Shown: positions 20,707 to 30,980, counted from the first letter of the stretch. The stretch: 64,000 bases of DNA from Biostraticola tofi (GCF_004343195.1 NZ_SMCR01000014.1:24435-88434); one strand, 5' to 3'. A program made the numbers and translations. Notes: generated by a model from the sequence alone, not told the origin.

Positions 20707-21660
20707 ATGGAAACCAGAATTTTAGGCCGCAGCGGTATCGAGGTACCCAAACTGACATTTGGCGGTAATGTCTTCGGCTGGACGGTCGATGAAGCTCAGT
20801 CGTTCACTCTGCTGGACTCTCTGGTCGAGCGGCAGTTGAATTTTATTGATACCGCGGACGTCTATTCCGCCTGGGTAGAGGGAAACCAGGGCGGTGAATC
20901 GGAAACCATCATCGGCAACTGGCTCAAACGCAGCGGCAAGCGCGACAGGATCATTCTGGCGACCAAGGTAGGCAAGCCGATGGGCGACGACCGGAAAGGG
21001 CTATCGGCATCCTATATCACACAGGCGGTGGAGGCCTCCTTGCGCCGTCTGCAGACTGACTATATCGACTTGTATCAATCCCACGATGATGACCAGTCAG
21101 TCTCGCTGGAAGAAACGCTCAGCGCGTTTGACAGCTTGATTCAGCAAGGTAAGGTGCGGGTGATCGGCGCCTCGAACTACAGCGGCCCCCGTTTTGCCGA
21201 AGCGCTGCGCATCAGCGAACAGAACGGGCTAGCGCGTTATGAAACCCTGCAGCCGGAATACAACCTGTATGATCGACAGGCTTACGAAGAGCAACTGGAG
21301 CCGGTAGTGGCGGCTCACGGCGTAGGTGTGATCAATTATTATGCCTTGGCCAGTGGATTTCTGTCGGGAAAATACCGCGCCCGCGAAGATGCCGGCAAAA
21401 GCAAACGCGGCCAGAGCGTAGTGGATCGTTATCTTAACGATCGCGGCACTGCCATCCTGAATGCCCTGGACGCTGTCAGCGAGGAACACCGGGTCACACC
21501 GGCACAGGTGGCTTTAGCCTGGCAGATGAAGCGTCCATCAATCACCGCACCGATTGCCAGCGCCACCTCAGTGGAGCAATTGGATGATCTTTATAATGCG
21601 ACTCAGCTGACGCTCAGTGATCAGGACTATCAGACGCTCGCCGAGGCCAGCGCCTGGTAA
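20707..21660 (+). CDS. Aldo/keto reductase
   Basis: A 317-residue NADPH-dependent oxidoreductase with a TIM barrel. The catalytic tetrad is visible as D and Y in FIDTADVYSAW, K in ILATKVG and H in LYQSHDDD. The C-terminal cofactor site includes ITAPIASATSVEQLDD. The N-terminus METRILGRSGIEVPKLTFGG is typical of the family. An AAGGAG ribosome site (20695-20700) precedes the ATG. It lies 19 bases after the LysR gene and is probably co-transcribed. The substrate is unknown; many paralogues reduce small aldehydes or ketones. Confidence 0.93.
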   Translation: METRILGRSGIEVPKLTFGGNVFGWTVDEAQSFTLLDSLVERQLNFIDTADVYSAWVEGNQGGESETIIGNWLKRSGKRDRIILATKVGKPMGDDRKGLSASYITQAVEASLRRLQTDYIDLYQSHDDDQSVSLEETLSAFDSLIQQGKVRVIGASNYSGPRFAEALRISEQNGLARYETLQPEYNLYDRQAYEEQLEPVVAAHGVGVINYYALASGFLSGKYRAREDAGKSKRGQSVVDRYLNDRGTAILNALDAVSEEHRVTPAQVALAWQMKRPSITAPIASATSVEQLDDLYNATQLTLSDQDYQTLAEASAW

Positions 21661-21790
21661 TTGTTTGCTGCCCAGCGGGTCATCCTCTGAGCGTTGATAA
21701 TTCCTGTCCCTCAGCCTGATAGGCTGGCCTGAACCTTGCATAAAATCTTTTTTATCAATCCGTTCTCCAGCCTATGATTGCAGTGATGTC

Positions 21791-22642
21791 ATGCCAGACA
21801 ATACCGTAGCTGTTGCTGTTGCCGTACCCGCTAATGATGACCCCAATGGTTGGTCAGGCCATCTGTCGCTGGGCTTTGCGCTGCGCCAGGGGCGCACTGT
21901 GATGGTGCGCCGCCGGCATCAGGGCCCATTTATGGTGCAGCGGCCTTTTTATCCTGAATCAGACCTGCCCCATGTCTATTTACTGCATCCGCCCGGCGGC
22001 GTGGTCGGCGGCGACAGCTTGACGCTGGATGTCTGCCTGGCGCAGGGGAGCCATGCGTTGCTTACCATGCCGGGAGCAACCAAGTTTTACCGCAGTGCCG
22101 GTCCAATCGCCCGCCTGACACAGCATTTCACCCTGGCGCAAGGCAGTACGCTTGAATGGCTGCCGCAGGGGAATATTTTTTTTCCCTACGCCAACGTGCA
22201 TATGGATACGGTATTCAGTCTGGCGGCCGGCGCCCGACTGATTGGTTTTGAAACCCACTGTCTTGGCCGTCCGGTGCTGGATGAATCTTTTATTGGAGGG
22301 ACGCTGGATGCCCGTCTGCGCATTGCCCTGCCTGCGTCCTGCGGCTTGTCAGAAAGACTAGGCATCATCGATGGCGTGCTCGATATTGTGGGCGGTTTTC
22401 CGCTTTGTGGAACGCTTTTTGCCTACCCTGTTGATCCCAGCCTGCTGGAGAAAGTGAGAGAACGGCTGCGGCACTCGGCGCTGCCGGCCGCCGGCGCCAC
22501 CTTGATCGATGACCTGTTGATGGTGCGCCTGCTGGACCATGATAATCAACGGTTGCAGGGGCTGCTGCACGCTATCTGGACACTGCTGCGCCCGGCTATG
22601 CTGGGGAGAAATGCAATAATTCCCCGTATTTGGGCCACCTGA
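21791..22642 (+). CDS. ureD: Urease accessory protein UreD
   Basis: UreD (UreH) binds apo-urease and, with UreF and UreG, opens the active site for nickel delivery. The 283-residue product has the family hallmarks [35 protein letters not shown] and [12 protein letters not shown]. It is the first gene of a complete ureDABCEFG operon and follows the aldo/keto reductase gene after 130 bases, which probably hold its promoter. The ATG at 21791 is used; the first 15 residues ([11 protein letters not shown]) are low-complexity, and a slightly later start is possible. The gene sits 10 bases before ureA. Confidence 0.95.
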   Translation: MPDNTVAVAVAVPANDDPNGWSGHLSLGFALRQGRTVMVRRRHQGPFMVQRPFYPESDLPHVYLLHPPGGVVGGDSLTLDVCLAQGSHALLTMPGATKFYRSAGPIARLTQHFTLAQGSTLEWLPQGNIFFPYANVHMDTVFSLAAGARLIGFETHCLGRPVLDESFIGGTLDARLRIALPASCGLSERLGIIDGVLDIVGGFPLCGTLFAYPVDPSLLEKVRERLRHSALPAAGATLIDDLLMVRLLDHDNQRLQGLLHAIWTLLRPAMLGRNAIIPRIWAT

Positions 22643-22652
22643 GGAGAAGATC

Positions 22653-22955
22653 ATGCAATTGTCGCCACGAGAAAAGGACAAGCTATTACTTTTCACCGCA
22701 GCGCTGCTGGCGGAACGCCGCATGGCCCGTGGACTGAAACTGAATTACCCGGAAGCGGTGGCGCTTATCAGCGCGGCCATTCTGGAAGGTGCCCGTGATG
22801 GCCTGACGGTAGCCGAGCTGATGGGGCGGGGCAGGGAAGTACTGACCAGAGACGATGTCATGGAGGGCATCGCGGAAATGTTAACCGATGTTCAGGTTGA
22901 AGCCACGTTCCCGGACGGCACCAAACTGGTGACGGTCCATGATCCGATAATCTGA
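22653..22955 (+). CDS. ureA: Urease gamma subunit
   Basis: The small structural subunit of urease, 100 residues, in the three-gene arrangement (UreA, UreB, UreC separate) typical of enteric ureases. It begins [23 protein letters not shown] and contains [13 protein letters not shown] and [18 protein letters not shown] at the C-terminus, the contact with UreB. GAGGAGA lies 6 bases before the ATG. It is 10 bases from ureD and 17 bases from ureB. Confidence 0.98.
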   Translation: MQLSPREKDKLLLFTAALLAERRMARGLKLNYPEAVALISAAILEGARDGLTVAELMGRGREVLTRDDVMEGIAEMLTDVQVEATFPDGTKLVTVHDPII

Positions 22956-22972
22956 CAGAAGCAGGCAAGGTT

Positions 22973-23290
22973 ATGATCCCAGGTGAAATGAATATTGCCG
23001 ATGGCGATATAGCGTTAAATGCCGGACGTACAAAGGTTACCGTTACTGTGGCTAACCATGGCGATCGGCCGGTGCAGGTGGGTTCCCATTTTCATTTTTT
23101 CGAGGTTAACCCGGCATTGAAATTTGACCGAGCAAAGACCCGCGGGTTCAGACTGGATATCGCGGCCGGCACCGCAGTGCGGTTCGAGCCCGGCCAGTCT
23201 CGCGATGTTACGCTGGTGGCCTATGCCGGCAAACGTGAGGTATGGGGATTTCGCGGAGAGATAATGGGAAAACTGGAGCCCTCGTCATGA
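22973..23290 (+). CDS. ureB: Urease beta subunit
   Basis: A 105-residue structural subunit that packs against UreC. It starts [19 protein letters not shown] and carries the strongly conserved block [18 protein letters not shown] and [16 protein letters not shown]. The C-terminus [16 protein letters not shown] is usual. Its stop overlaps the ureC start (ATGA at 23287-23290), so the two are translationally coupled in the 1:1 ratio that the (UreABC)3 complex needs. Confidence 0.98.
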   Translation: MIPGEMNIADGDIALNAGRTKVTVTVANHGDRPVQVGSHFHFFEVNPALKFDRAKTRGFRLDIAAGTAVRFEPGQSRDVTLVAYAGKREVWGFRGEIMGKLEPSS

Positions 23291-24990
23291 GCCGTATTTC
23301 GCGTCGCGCTTATGCCGATATGTTCGGTCCGACGGTAGGGGACAGGGTTCGCCTGGCCGACACTGAATTGTGGATTGAGGTCGAGCAGGACTTCACCCAT
23401 TACGGAGAAGAAGTGAAGTTCGGCGGCGGTAAAGTCATCCGCGACGGTATGGGACAAGGTCAGATGACCGCGGCATTTTCGGTCGATCTGGTCTTGACCA
23501 ATGCGCTGATTATCGATCACTGGGGTATCGTCAAGGCAGATATCGGCATCAAGGACGGCCGTATTGTCGCCATTGGCAAGGCCGGTAATCCGGATGTCCA
23601 GCCCAGTGTCACCATTCCCATCGGTCCTGGCACCGAAGTCATCGCGGCTGAAGGAAAAATAGTGACCGCCGGCGGCATCGATGCCCATATCCATTTCATC
23701 TGTCCGCAACAGGCGGAAGAGGCTATCTGTTCGGGGGTAACCACCATGATAGGCGGCGGCACCGGTCCTGCCGCCGGCACCAACGCGACCACCTGCACGC
23801 CCGGGCCCTGGTATCTGGCCAGGATGCTGCAGGCGGCAGAGGCTCTGCCGGTCAATGTCGGTTTTACCGGTAAAGGCAACGCCTCGCGCCCTGAAGCACT
23901 GGTGGAACAGGTGGAGGCCGGCGCTATCGGTCTCAAGCTGCATGAGGATTGGGGCACCACGCCTGCGGCCATTGACTGTTGCCTGAGCGTGGCCGACCAG
24001 TATGATGTCCAGGTCGCCATCCATACCGATACCCTGAATGAAGCCGGGTTTGTCGAGGACACCCTGGCGGCGATAGGCAACCGTACTATTCATACTTATC
24101 ATACCGAAGGGGCCGGCGGCGGCCATGCGCCCGATATCATCAAGGTATGCGGCTTTAGCAACATATTGCCTTCATCGACCAATCCGACCATGCCGTATAC
24201 CATCAACACCATTGATGAACATCTGGATATGCTGATGGTGTGCCATCATCTTGATGCCGGCATCGCCGAAGATGTGGCTTTTGCCGAATCACGCATCCGC
24301 CGGGAAACCATCGCTGCTGAAGATATACTGCATGATTTGGGGGCGTTTGCCATGCTGTCCTCTGATTCCCAGGCGATGGGGCGGGTCGGGGAGGTTATCC
24401 TTCGCACTTGGCAGTCGGCGCATAAAATGAAGGTGCAGCGCGGTCCACTGCCTGAAGACAGTGAGCGGAACGATAATTTCCGGGTGAAGCGCTATATAGC
24501 CAAGTACACCATCAATCCAGCGATTACCCACGGGATTTCCCATGAGGTGGGCTCGCTGGAGCCGGGTAAGCTGGCTGATCTGGTGCTGTGGTCGCCGGCA
24601 TTCTTCGGCGTCAAGCCAGCTTTGGTTATCAAGGGCGGTATGATTGCCATGGCGCCGATGGGTGATCCCAATGCATCGATTCCTACGCCCCAGCCGGTGC
24701 ATTATCGGCCGATGTTCGGCGCTTTGGCTGGGGCTCGCCATGCTACCCGCATGACATTTATGCCCCAGACGGCGGTAGCCAGCGGATTAGCGACCACCCT
24801 TGGGTTGACCAGTCTGATTGGCGAAGTGCGCGGCTGCCGGCAGGTAAAAAAAGCCGACATGGTAAACAATAGCTGGCAACCGACCATTGATGTCGATTCT
24901 CAGACTTACCAAGTGCGCGCCGATGGCCAGTTGCTCACCTGTGAACCGGCGAAGGTATTGCCGATGGCCCAACGCTATTTTCTCTTTTGA
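23287..24990 (+). CDS. ureC: Urease alpha subunit (catalytic, nickel-containing)
   Basis: The catalytic subunit, hydrolysing urea to ammonia and carbamate at a di-nickel centre. The 567-residue product has every ligand at the same number as in Klebsiella urease: H134 and H136 (AHIHF), carbamylated K217 (GLKLHE), H219, H246 (AIHTDT), H272 (YHTEG), flap-region H320 (VCHHLD) and D360 ([12 protein letters not shown]). Nothing suggests inactivation. The start at 23287 ([15 protein letters not shown]) is set by homology; the longer frame from 23242 would overlap ureB. A 301-codon antisense frame over this gene is a shadow. Confidence 0.99.
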   Translation: MSRISRRAYADMFGPTVGDRVRLADTELWIEVEQDFTHYGEEVKFGGGKVIRDGMGQGQMTAAFSVDLVLTNALIIDHWGIVKADIGIKDGRIVAIGKAGNPDVQPSVTIPIGPGTEVIAAEGKIVTAGGIDAHIHFICPQQAEEAICSGVTTMIGGGTGPAAGTNATTCTPGPWYLARMLQAAEALPVNVGFTGKGNASRPEALVEQVEAGAIGLKLHEDWGTTPAAIDCCLSVADQYDVQVAIHTDTLNEAGFVEDTLAAIGNRTIHTYHTEGAGGGHAPDIIKVCGFSNILPSSTNPTMPYTINTIDEHLDMLMVCHHLDAGIAEDVAFAESRIRRETIAAEDILHDLGAFAMLSSDSQAMGRVGEVILRTWQSAHKMKVQRGPLPEDSERNDNFRVKRYIAKYTINPAITHGISHEVGSLEPGKLADLVLWSPAFFGVKPALVIKGGMIAMAPMGDPNASIPTPQPVHYRPMFGALAGARHATRMTFMPQTAVASGLATTLGLTSLIGEVRGCRQVKKADMVNNSWQPTIDVDSQTYQVRADGQLLTCEPAKVLPMAQRYFLF

Positions 24991-25009
24991 CCGTTGAGTA
25001 ACGCTACTT

Positions 25010-25465
25010 ATGATTATGTTAACCAAGCGATTGGACCATGCGCACCAGACTACCGCTACCGTCACGCTGGATCTGGATACCCGCATTAAAAGCCGCGCCC
25101 AGGTGATACTGGACGATGGACGGGAAGCGGGCATTATGCTGCCGCGCGGGCACCTTATTCGCGGCGGCGAACTGCTGACCGATGATCAAGGCCGTGAAGT
25201 GATCAGGGTCATTGCCGCGCTGGAGTCGGTATCCACCGTGATTACCGACGATGCGCTGCTGCTGGCCAAGGTCTGTTATCACCTGGGTAATCGACACGTG
25301 CCGCTGCAGATTGCCGAAGGTTGGCTACGTTACCAGCATGACCATGTGCTGGACGAGATGGTACGTGGACTCGGCGTGAAGATAACCGCCGGACAAGCGG
25401 CGTTTGAACCGGAGGCCGGCGCCTACCAGAGCGCCCCTCATAGCCACAGCCATCACCATCACTGA
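25010..25465 (+). CDS. ureE: Urease nickel metallochaperone UreE
   Basis: A 151-residue nickel donor for urease maturation. The N-terminal peptide-binding domain (LTKRLDHAHQTTATVTLDLDTRIKSR) and the metal-binding domain with YHLGNRHVPLQ are present. The protein ends in a histidine-rich tail HSHSHHHH, which in enteric UreE stores extra nickel. Two ATGs (25010 and 25016) are possible. It follows ureC by 19 bases, and its stop TGA shares its last base with the ureF ATG. Confidence 0.95.
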   Translation: MIMLTKRLDHAHQTTATVTLDLDTRIKSRAQVILDDGREAGIMLPRGHLIRGGELLTDDQGREVIRVIAALESVSTVITDDALLLAKVCYHLGNRHVPLQIAEGWLRYQHDHVLDEMVRGLGVKITAGQAAFEPEAGAYQSAPHSHSHHHH

Positions 25466-26145
25466 TGATGCCGGATAATCTTGCGCTACTGCGTCTGATG
25501 CAGTTGACCAGCGCCAATTTACCGGTAGGCGGCTTTACCTATTCTCAGGGGCTGGAGTGGGCGGTAGAGGCGGGCTGGGTCGCAGATGACCTGGCGTTCT
25601 CACGCTGGCAGCGCCTTAGCCTGGCGAATACACTCACCGCAGTGGACTGGCCATTGCTTATCCGTCTGTATAAGGCGTGTGAACAGCAGGACAGCACGGC
25701 TTTTGCCCATTGGGCCGAGCTGCTGCTGGCCAGTCGGGAAACCGGTGAATTGCGCAGCGAAGAGCGGCAGCGCGGTAAGGCGCTGGCGCGGTTGATCACT
25801 GAATGGGACGATTTGCCGCTCAGCGGTCACTGGCTTACCTCTTTGAGCAGTTGCCAGCTTGCCGGCATTGCCTGGCTGGGATGGCACTGGCGCATTCCGC
25901 TGCCGGCATTAGCCATGGGGTATGGCTATAACTGGCTGGAAGGCAGCGTCATGGCGGGTCTGAAGCTGGTGCCTTTCGGTCAGCAGAAGGCTCAGCAACT
26001 GCTGCTCACCCTTTCACCGTTGCTGCCTGCGGCCTATCGTCAGGCTCTTGATCTCAGCGATGAAGCTATCGGGGGCAGTTTTGTGCTGCAGGCGATTGCC
26101 TCAGCCTGCCATGAAACACAATATTCGCGGCTGTTCCGCTCTTGA
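25465..26145 (+). CDS. ureF: Urease accessory protein UreF
   Basis: A 226-residue all-helical GTPase-regulating accessory protein that bridges UreD and UreG on apo-urease. Recognised by [21 protein letters not shown] at the N-terminus, the middle helix [22 protein letters not shown], and the C-terminus [25 protein letters not shown]. The start overlaps the ureE stop by one base; a second ATG follows at once (25468). A 67-base spacer without a gene separates it from ureG. Confidence 0.95.
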   Translation: MMPDNLALLRLMQLTSANLPVGGFTYSQGLEWAVEAGWVADDLAFSRWQRLSLANTLTAVDWPLLIRLYKACEQQDSTAFAHWAELLLASRETGELRSEERQRGKALARLITEWDDLPLSGHWLTSLSSCQLAGIAWLGWHWRIPLPALAMGYGYNWLEGSVMAGLKLVPFGQQKAQQLLLTLSPLLPAAYRQALDLSDEAIGGSFVLQAIASACHETQYSRLFRS

Positions 26146-26212
26146 AACTGCAGGGTCAGAAGAAGGGCAGCGGATCGCGCCACATCGGCATAACCACCCT
26201 TCAGGGGGAATG

Positions 26213-26830
26213 ATGGAACAGTATAAACAACCGTTACGGGTCGGCGTCGGCGGCCCGGTAGGCTCGGGTAAAACGGCACTGCTGGAAGTATTGTGCAAGA
26301 GGTTGCGCGCCCGCTATCAGTTGGCGGTAGTGACCAATGATATCTATACCAAAGAAGATCAGCGCATCCTGACCGAAGCCGGCGCACTGGAGGCGGACAG
26401 AATTGTGGGCGTTGAAACCGGCGGCTGCCCTCATACCGCCATCCGTGAAGATGCGTCGATGAACCTGGCGGCGGTCGAAGATTTAGCGCGTAAATTTGGC
26501 AATCTGGATATTATTTTCGTGGAAAGCGGAGGGGATAATCTCAGCGCCACCTTCAGCCCTGAACTGGCCGACCTGACTATTTATGTGATAGATGTCGCCG
26601 AGGGGGAAAAAATCCCGCGCAAAGGGGGGCCAGGCATCACCAAATCCGATTTCCTGGTGATCAATAAAATCGATTTGGCGCCCTATGTGGGGGCGTCGCT
26701 GGCGGTGATGGAACAGGATACCAACCGTATGCGTCCGGAACGTCCCTGGGCGTTTACCAATCTGAAAACCGGTACCGGCTTGGACAGCCTGATAGGCTTT
26801 ATTATCAAGAAGGGGCTGTTAGCGGATTAA
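26213..26830 (+). CDS. ureG: Urease accessory GTPase UreG
   Basis: A SIMIBI-class GTPase that couples GTP hydrolysis to nickel insertion. The 205-residue product has the P-loop GGPVGSGKT (about residues 13-21), the nickel-binding CPH motif in [32 protein letters not shown] and the base-specificity motif [11 protein letters not shown]. ATGs at 26210 and 26213 are both behind AGGGGGA; I choose the second by spacing and by Klebsiella UreG length. It is the last gene of the operon. No nickel or urea transporter gene follows within the window; yegD comes in from the opposite strand after 42 bases. Confidence 0.97.
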   Translation: MEQYKQPLRVGVGGPVGSGKTALLEVLCKRLRARYQLAVVTNDIYTKEDQRILTEAGALEADRIVGVETGGCPHTAIREDASMNLAAVEDLARKFGNLDIIFVESGGDNLSATFSPELADLTIYVIDVAEGEKIPRKGGPGITKSDFLVINKIDLAPYVGASLAVMEQDTNRMRPERPWAFTNLKTGTGLDSLIGFIIKKGLLAD

Positions 26831-26872
26831 TCGCTATCCAGCCCCCTGCCCTGCCTGGCGGCTTGGCAGCAA

Positions 26873-28231
26873 TCAGGCGCCGAACTGGCGTTGGGCCCAG
26901 CGGGCCAGTCCGGCGGTGACTGAACCAAAGTCATCGCCGCCGGCCAGCGGGATGCCCGGCAGGCTGCGCGCAATCTCACGCCGCAGCAGCGGCGAACGGG
27001 CACTGCCGCCGGTCAGGTAAATGACGTCGGGACGGGGCATGCCGCCCATTTGCAGCACTTCATCAACCTGCTCCTGGATGCGGGCCATCGGCTGGCGGAT
27101 GGCCTCCTCGAGCTCAGACTGATCAATCCGCGCTTCAAGATCCGGCTTGATAAACGCCAGCGATGCCCGCGACTGATCGCAGTCAGACAGCGCAATTTTG
27201 CTTTCTTCCGCAGAGCGGACCAAACGATGGCCGAGCCTCTGCCGATAGACTTTTAGTAGTCCTTCCAGCCGGTCGGTATCGACCGCATCAAGCAGCAACT
27301 CTCGCAGCAAACGGCCGTTCGCCGCGCTGTAAAATTCACTTTGCGCCGGGATATCGTTGATGGCAATTGCCTGCCAGAATGGCAAGACCGGCAGCACCCG
27401 GTTTTTCTGGGTCTGGCCGCCCATACCCAGACTGGGCATCAATTGTTTAAAGGCGAGCATAATATCCAGATCGTTACCGCCGACCCGACAACCGCTGTGA
27501 CCGAGCAGACTGAGGCTGCGATCGCGTTGCTGCCGCCATTCAGGGCCCATCAGCAGCAGCGAGCAGTCGGTCGTCCCGCCGCCGATATCGACCACCAGCA
27601 CCCGTTTCTCTTCGGTCAGGGTGGTTTCAAAATCGAGGCCTGCCGCTACCGGTTCGAATTGAAAGGCAATATCTTTGAAACCGGCCCGCTCGGCGGCCCG
27701 TTGGAGGATCCCCTGAGCCTGCCGGTTGGCGTCTTCACCGCCGGTGCCCTGGAAGTTGACCGGGCGGCCGATCATCGCCTGGGTGATAGCCTTGCCGCAG
27801 GCGGCCTCCGCCTGCTGGCGAATGTGGCGCATCATCGCACAGACCAGATCCTCAAACAGGGCTATCTGCTGGGGCTTGAGGCCATTGGCGCCAAGAAAGG
27901 ATTTGGGTGAATTAACAAAATAGACGTCGTCAGGATCGTCGATATACTGCGCCAGCGCTCGCTGTCCAAACAGCAGAGACTGCGGGTTCAGCTCAATATC
28001 TTCTTCCCGGTTGAAGCTGATGGCGCGCTGCAGCAATTGCTGGTTCTCACTGCTGCCGGTCGGCACTTGCCAGAAGCGGTGCAGGTATTCACTCACTGAC
28101 TCGCGGGTCGGCGCGCACAGCATAGAACCCATATAAGGTGATGTGCCGTCCAGCGGCAGCAGGGTAGGGGTATCTCCTGCCATCACTGCGACTGAACAAT
28201 TTGCGGTGCCGTAGTCAAATCCGATAAACAT
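26873..28231 (-). CDS. yegD: Hsp70-family chaperone-like protein YegD
   Basis: A 452-residue protein with the actin/Hsp70 ATPase fold: phosphate-1 loop FIGFDYGTANCSVAV, phosphate-2 loop VLVVDIGGGTTDCSLL, adenosine motif VIYLTGGSARSPLL. It lacks the substrate-binding C-terminal domain of DnaK, as in E. coli YegD (450 aa), whose role is not defined. The ATG at 28231 has GGGAGG upstream on the minus strand. It sits 77 bases after dgcE with no alkA between them, unlike in E. coli. Confidence 0.94.
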   Translation of the reverse strand: MFIGFDYGTANCSVAVMAGDTPTLLPLDGTSPYMGSMLCAPTRESVSEYLHRFWQVPTGSSENQQLLQRAISFNREEDIELNPQSLLFGQRALAQYIDDPDDVYFVNSPKSFLGANGLKPQQIALFEDLVCAMMRHIRQQAEAACGKAITQAMIGRPVNFQGTGGEDANRQAQGILQRAAERAGFKDIAFQFEPVAAGLDFETTLTEEKRVLVVDIGGGTTDCSLLLMGPEWRQQRDRSLSLLGHSGCRVGGNDLDIMLAFKQLMPSLGMGGQTQKNRVLPVLPFWQAIAINDIPAQSEFYSAANGRLLRELLLDAVDTDRLEGLLKVYRQRLGHRLVRSAEESKIALSDCDQSRASLAFIKPDLEARIDQSELEEAIRQPMARIQEQVDEVLQMGGMPRPDVIYLTGGSARSPLLRREIARSLPGIPLAGGDDFGSVTAGLARWAQRQFGA

Positions 28232-28308
28232 GGGTGCCTCCCGATGCCTGTGAGGCACGGGACTTTACCTGAATGTTTATCGGCAGGCAATTACCGAACA
28301 GCAGCAGA

Positions 28309-30870
28309 TCACGGCTGGTGGAGACAGACACGCCCACGGCCGCCGTGCTTGGCGGCATAGCAGGCAGTATCCGCTTGCCGCAGCAGTTCCGCCGGATGGG
28401 CGTTGGCGGCGGTTATCCAGGTGATGCCGGCACTGGCGCCTACCTGGTAGGTTTTTCCTTGCCAGTGAAAAATATAATCATTGATAGCCTGAACCACCCT
28501 GAGCACCAACGCTTGGGCATCGATGACACTGCAGTCCAGCAAAATAAAGCCAAATTCATCGCCGCCGAGTCGGGCCACCAGATCATCATGACGCACGTTA
28601 TGCTGCATCAGAGAGCCCAATTCGATCAGCAATTGGTCTCCTGCCGCATGGCCTGCGCCGTCATTGATGTGTTTGAAACGATCCAGGTCGAGGAAGACCA
28701 GAATATGCTGTCGTTTTTCATTCACCGCCAACCCCAGGGCTTGGGTCAGCTGGGTCTCGAAGTTTGCCCGGTTCGGTAGTCCGGTTAATACGTCATGCAG
28801 CGCGTTATAACGTAGCTGCTGCATCAGATTGCGCGCTTCGCTGACATCCTTTATCACCAGCACCGCTCCCAAGGTATCGCCGTGCAGGTTGGTCAATACC
28901 GCACTGTGCCGCTGCACATCATACGTTTTGCCATTTCGACAATGCAGCGCCAGCATCTGATCTATGGCCGAACCGGGGCGGCCTTCATCTATTTCGCACT
29001 GCAGCGACGTATCAAGCCTTGGGCCCGCTGCGCCCAGGCTGATGTGCAGCAGGGAATCGATAGGTTTTCCCCGGGCTTGGGCCAGCGGCCAACCGGTCAT
29101 TCTTTCGGCCACCGGGTTCATAAACACCACGCATAAATCGGTATCGATTGAAATCACTGCATCGCCAATAGAATCGAGCGTGATATGCAGCCGCTCTTTT
29201 TCTTCATACAGCGCTTCGGTCAACCTGGCGACATGGGTGATGTCAAGATTGACGCCGATCATCCGGGTAACTTGGCCGTTATCGTCGATCTGCAGGCTGG
29301 CATGGGTATAGATATGACGCAGCTCCTGATGACGGGTACGGATATTAAACTCGAACATAAAAGGCTTATGCTCATTGAGCGCCTCATCCAGTTTCTGCCT
29401 GACCGGCTCGCGGTCTTCAGGGATGATCAGTGAAAACCAGAACGCTTCATCAGGGGCCTCTTCCGGGGTGACATCATAGATTTCCCTCATCCGCTTGTCC
29501 CAGCTGATATGCCCGGTGGTGGTATCATATTCCCAGATACCGACACCGCCTGCTTCATTGGCAAGGGTAACCCGTTCCATCAGCCGTTGGTTGGTCAGCG
29601 CAGTCTGTTTGAAGATGGTAATATCTTCTACCTGAGAGATAAAATAGAGCGGCATCTGGTTTTCATCTCGGACCATCGATACCGCCAGTAGCGCCCAGAC
29701 CTTTTCGCCATCGCGCCGGATATAACGCTTTTCCAGGGTATAACTTTCAATTTTACCGGCAACCAGATCAGCCAATTGCGCCAGATCGGTGGTCAAATCC
29801 TCCGCGTAAGTAATATCCTGAAAGGTCAACGTTTTCATCTGTTCTTCGCTGTAGCCCAGAAACTGGCAAAGCGACTTGTTGACCCGCAGCCATACCCCAT
29901 CCAGCGACACTATGGCCATACCAATGGCTGAGTAATCCATGGCTTGTCGGAAACGGGTTTCGCTTTCCAGAATGCCGCGCCGTTCCTTCTTGAAGGTATA
30001 GACCGCCAGAGCCATGCAGTGGGCCGGGATAAGGACCATTATCAGTGGGATATTCAACGTGATAACGCTATCGAGTTGATAAGGGACTTTATAAGCGATA
30101 ACACCATGGCTCAACGCCTGATACAAAATAAGCATTGTCAGCAAAAATAGGCTGAAAGCTTCAAACCGCTGAACGCTGATGGCAATGATGAGTAAAGGTA
30201 AAATAATAAATGTGTAGGGAAACGGCAGATAGGCCAGCGCCATAAAAGACACTGCCAACATCAGCACCAGCAGGCCGACCATCTCCAGCAGCGTCCTGGG
30301 ATGATGGAGAATTCGAGTCAGCAGTCCTTTCTTATAGAGCAGTCCGACTGGCGAAATGATCAGGATACCCAGCGCTTCAGCACTAAACCAGTGAAAAACG
30401 TGGTCGAGCAAACCCTCGCTGAGCACCGGTGTGAAGTAACCTGCAACAAGCCCCCCCAGCATCGGCGTTAATATGGCTGACGTCACAAAGAATTTCATCC
30501 AGGCCTGAATATTCTCCAGCGGATCGGCAGGGTTGAGCAGACGCTGGAGCAGCCAGGCGGCGAAGGCAGCTTCAGCCAGGGTCACCAATATAGGTATTAT
30601 GAGTGGCACAAACACAGTGCTTGTCAGCCATTGGGCCAGGCACTGTACTGTGCCGAAGCACACCAGCAGCGCCGGCCAGTGACCGATTTTACAGCGAAAC
30701 AGAATCGGGATTACGGCAGCGGTGGAAAACCACAGCGGTTTGAGGCCATCAGGGCCGGAAGGCAGGGTTGAGCACACCAGTGACAAAACAAATACCCAGG
30801 CAGCAGCAGCGATTAACATGATCTGCATGGTCGGTGGCTGACGCGGCAGGGCAATATTACTGGTTTGCAT
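28309..30870 (-). CDS. dgcE: Diguanylate cyclase DgcE-like, lacking the C-terminal EAL-like domain
   Basis: A membrane c-di-GMP synthase of 853 residues. The N-terminal about 300 residues are a multi-TM MASE1 sensor. Three PAS/PAC units follow (about 300-425, 430-555 and 560-680: SETRFRQAMDYSAIGMAIV, LANEAGGVGIWEYDTTTG, DSIGDAVISIDTDLCVVF). The catalytic domain has the active-site motif GGDEF at 769-773 and the inhibitory I-site RHDD five residues before it, so cyclase activity is expected. E. coli DgcE (YegE, 1105 aa) continues with an about 250-residue degenerate EAL domain; here the protein ends GRGRVCLHQP at the boundary, and no remnant is visible before yegD. Confidence 0.93.
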   Translation of the reverse strand: MQTSNIALPRQPPTMQIMLIAAAAWVFVLSLVCSTLPSGPDGLKPLWFSTAAVIPILFRCKIGHWPALLVCFGTVQCLAQWLTSTVFVPLIIPILVTLAEAAFAAWLLQRLLNPADPLENIQAWMKFFVTSAILTPMLGGLVAGYFTPVLSEGLLDHVFHWFSAEALGILIISPVGLLYKKGLLTRILHHPRTLLEMVGLLVLMLAVSFMALAYLPFPYTFIILPLLIIAISVQRFEAFSLFLLTMLILYQALSHGVIAYKVPYQLDSVITLNIPLIMVLIPAHCMALAVYTFKKERRGILESETRFRQAMDYSAIGMAIVSLDGVWLRVNKSLCQFLGYSEEQMKTLTFQDITYAEDLTTDLAQLADLVAGKIESYTLEKRYIRRDGEKVWALLAVSMVRDENQMPLYFISQVEDITIFKQTALTNQRLMERVTLANEAGGVGIWEYDTTTGHISWDKRMREIYDVTPEEAPDEAFWFSLIIPEDREPVRQKLDEALNEHKPFMFEFNIRTRHQELRHIYTHASLQIDDNGQVTRMIGVNLDITHVARLTEALYEEKERLHITLDSIGDAVISIDTDLCVVFMNPVAERMTGWPLAQARGKPIDSLLHISLGAAGPRLDTSLQCEIDEGRPGSAIDQMLALHCRNGKTYDVQRHSAVLTNLHGDTLGAVLVIKDVSEARNLMQQLRYNALHDVLTGLPNRANFETQLTQALGLAVNEKRQHILVFLDLDRFKHINDGAGHAAGDQLLIELGSLMQHNVRHDDLVARLGGDEFGFILLDCSVIDAQALVLRVVQAINDYIFHWQGKTYQVGASAGITWITAANAHPAELLRQADTACYAAKHGGRGRVCLHQP

Positions 30871-30980
30871 AAAGATATCCCTAACAGTCCTAACATAAGG
30901 ATAGCACTGATATATAGTAGCTCGTCAGTTATCAGCGCCAATAGTTTGGGGATTTCACTAACAAAGTGATTAGCCGAACG

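Noticed and set aside
23221..24126. A 301-codon minus-strand frame antisense to ureC
   Set aside because: A shadow of the highly conserved urease alpha gene; no start signals or recognisable domains.
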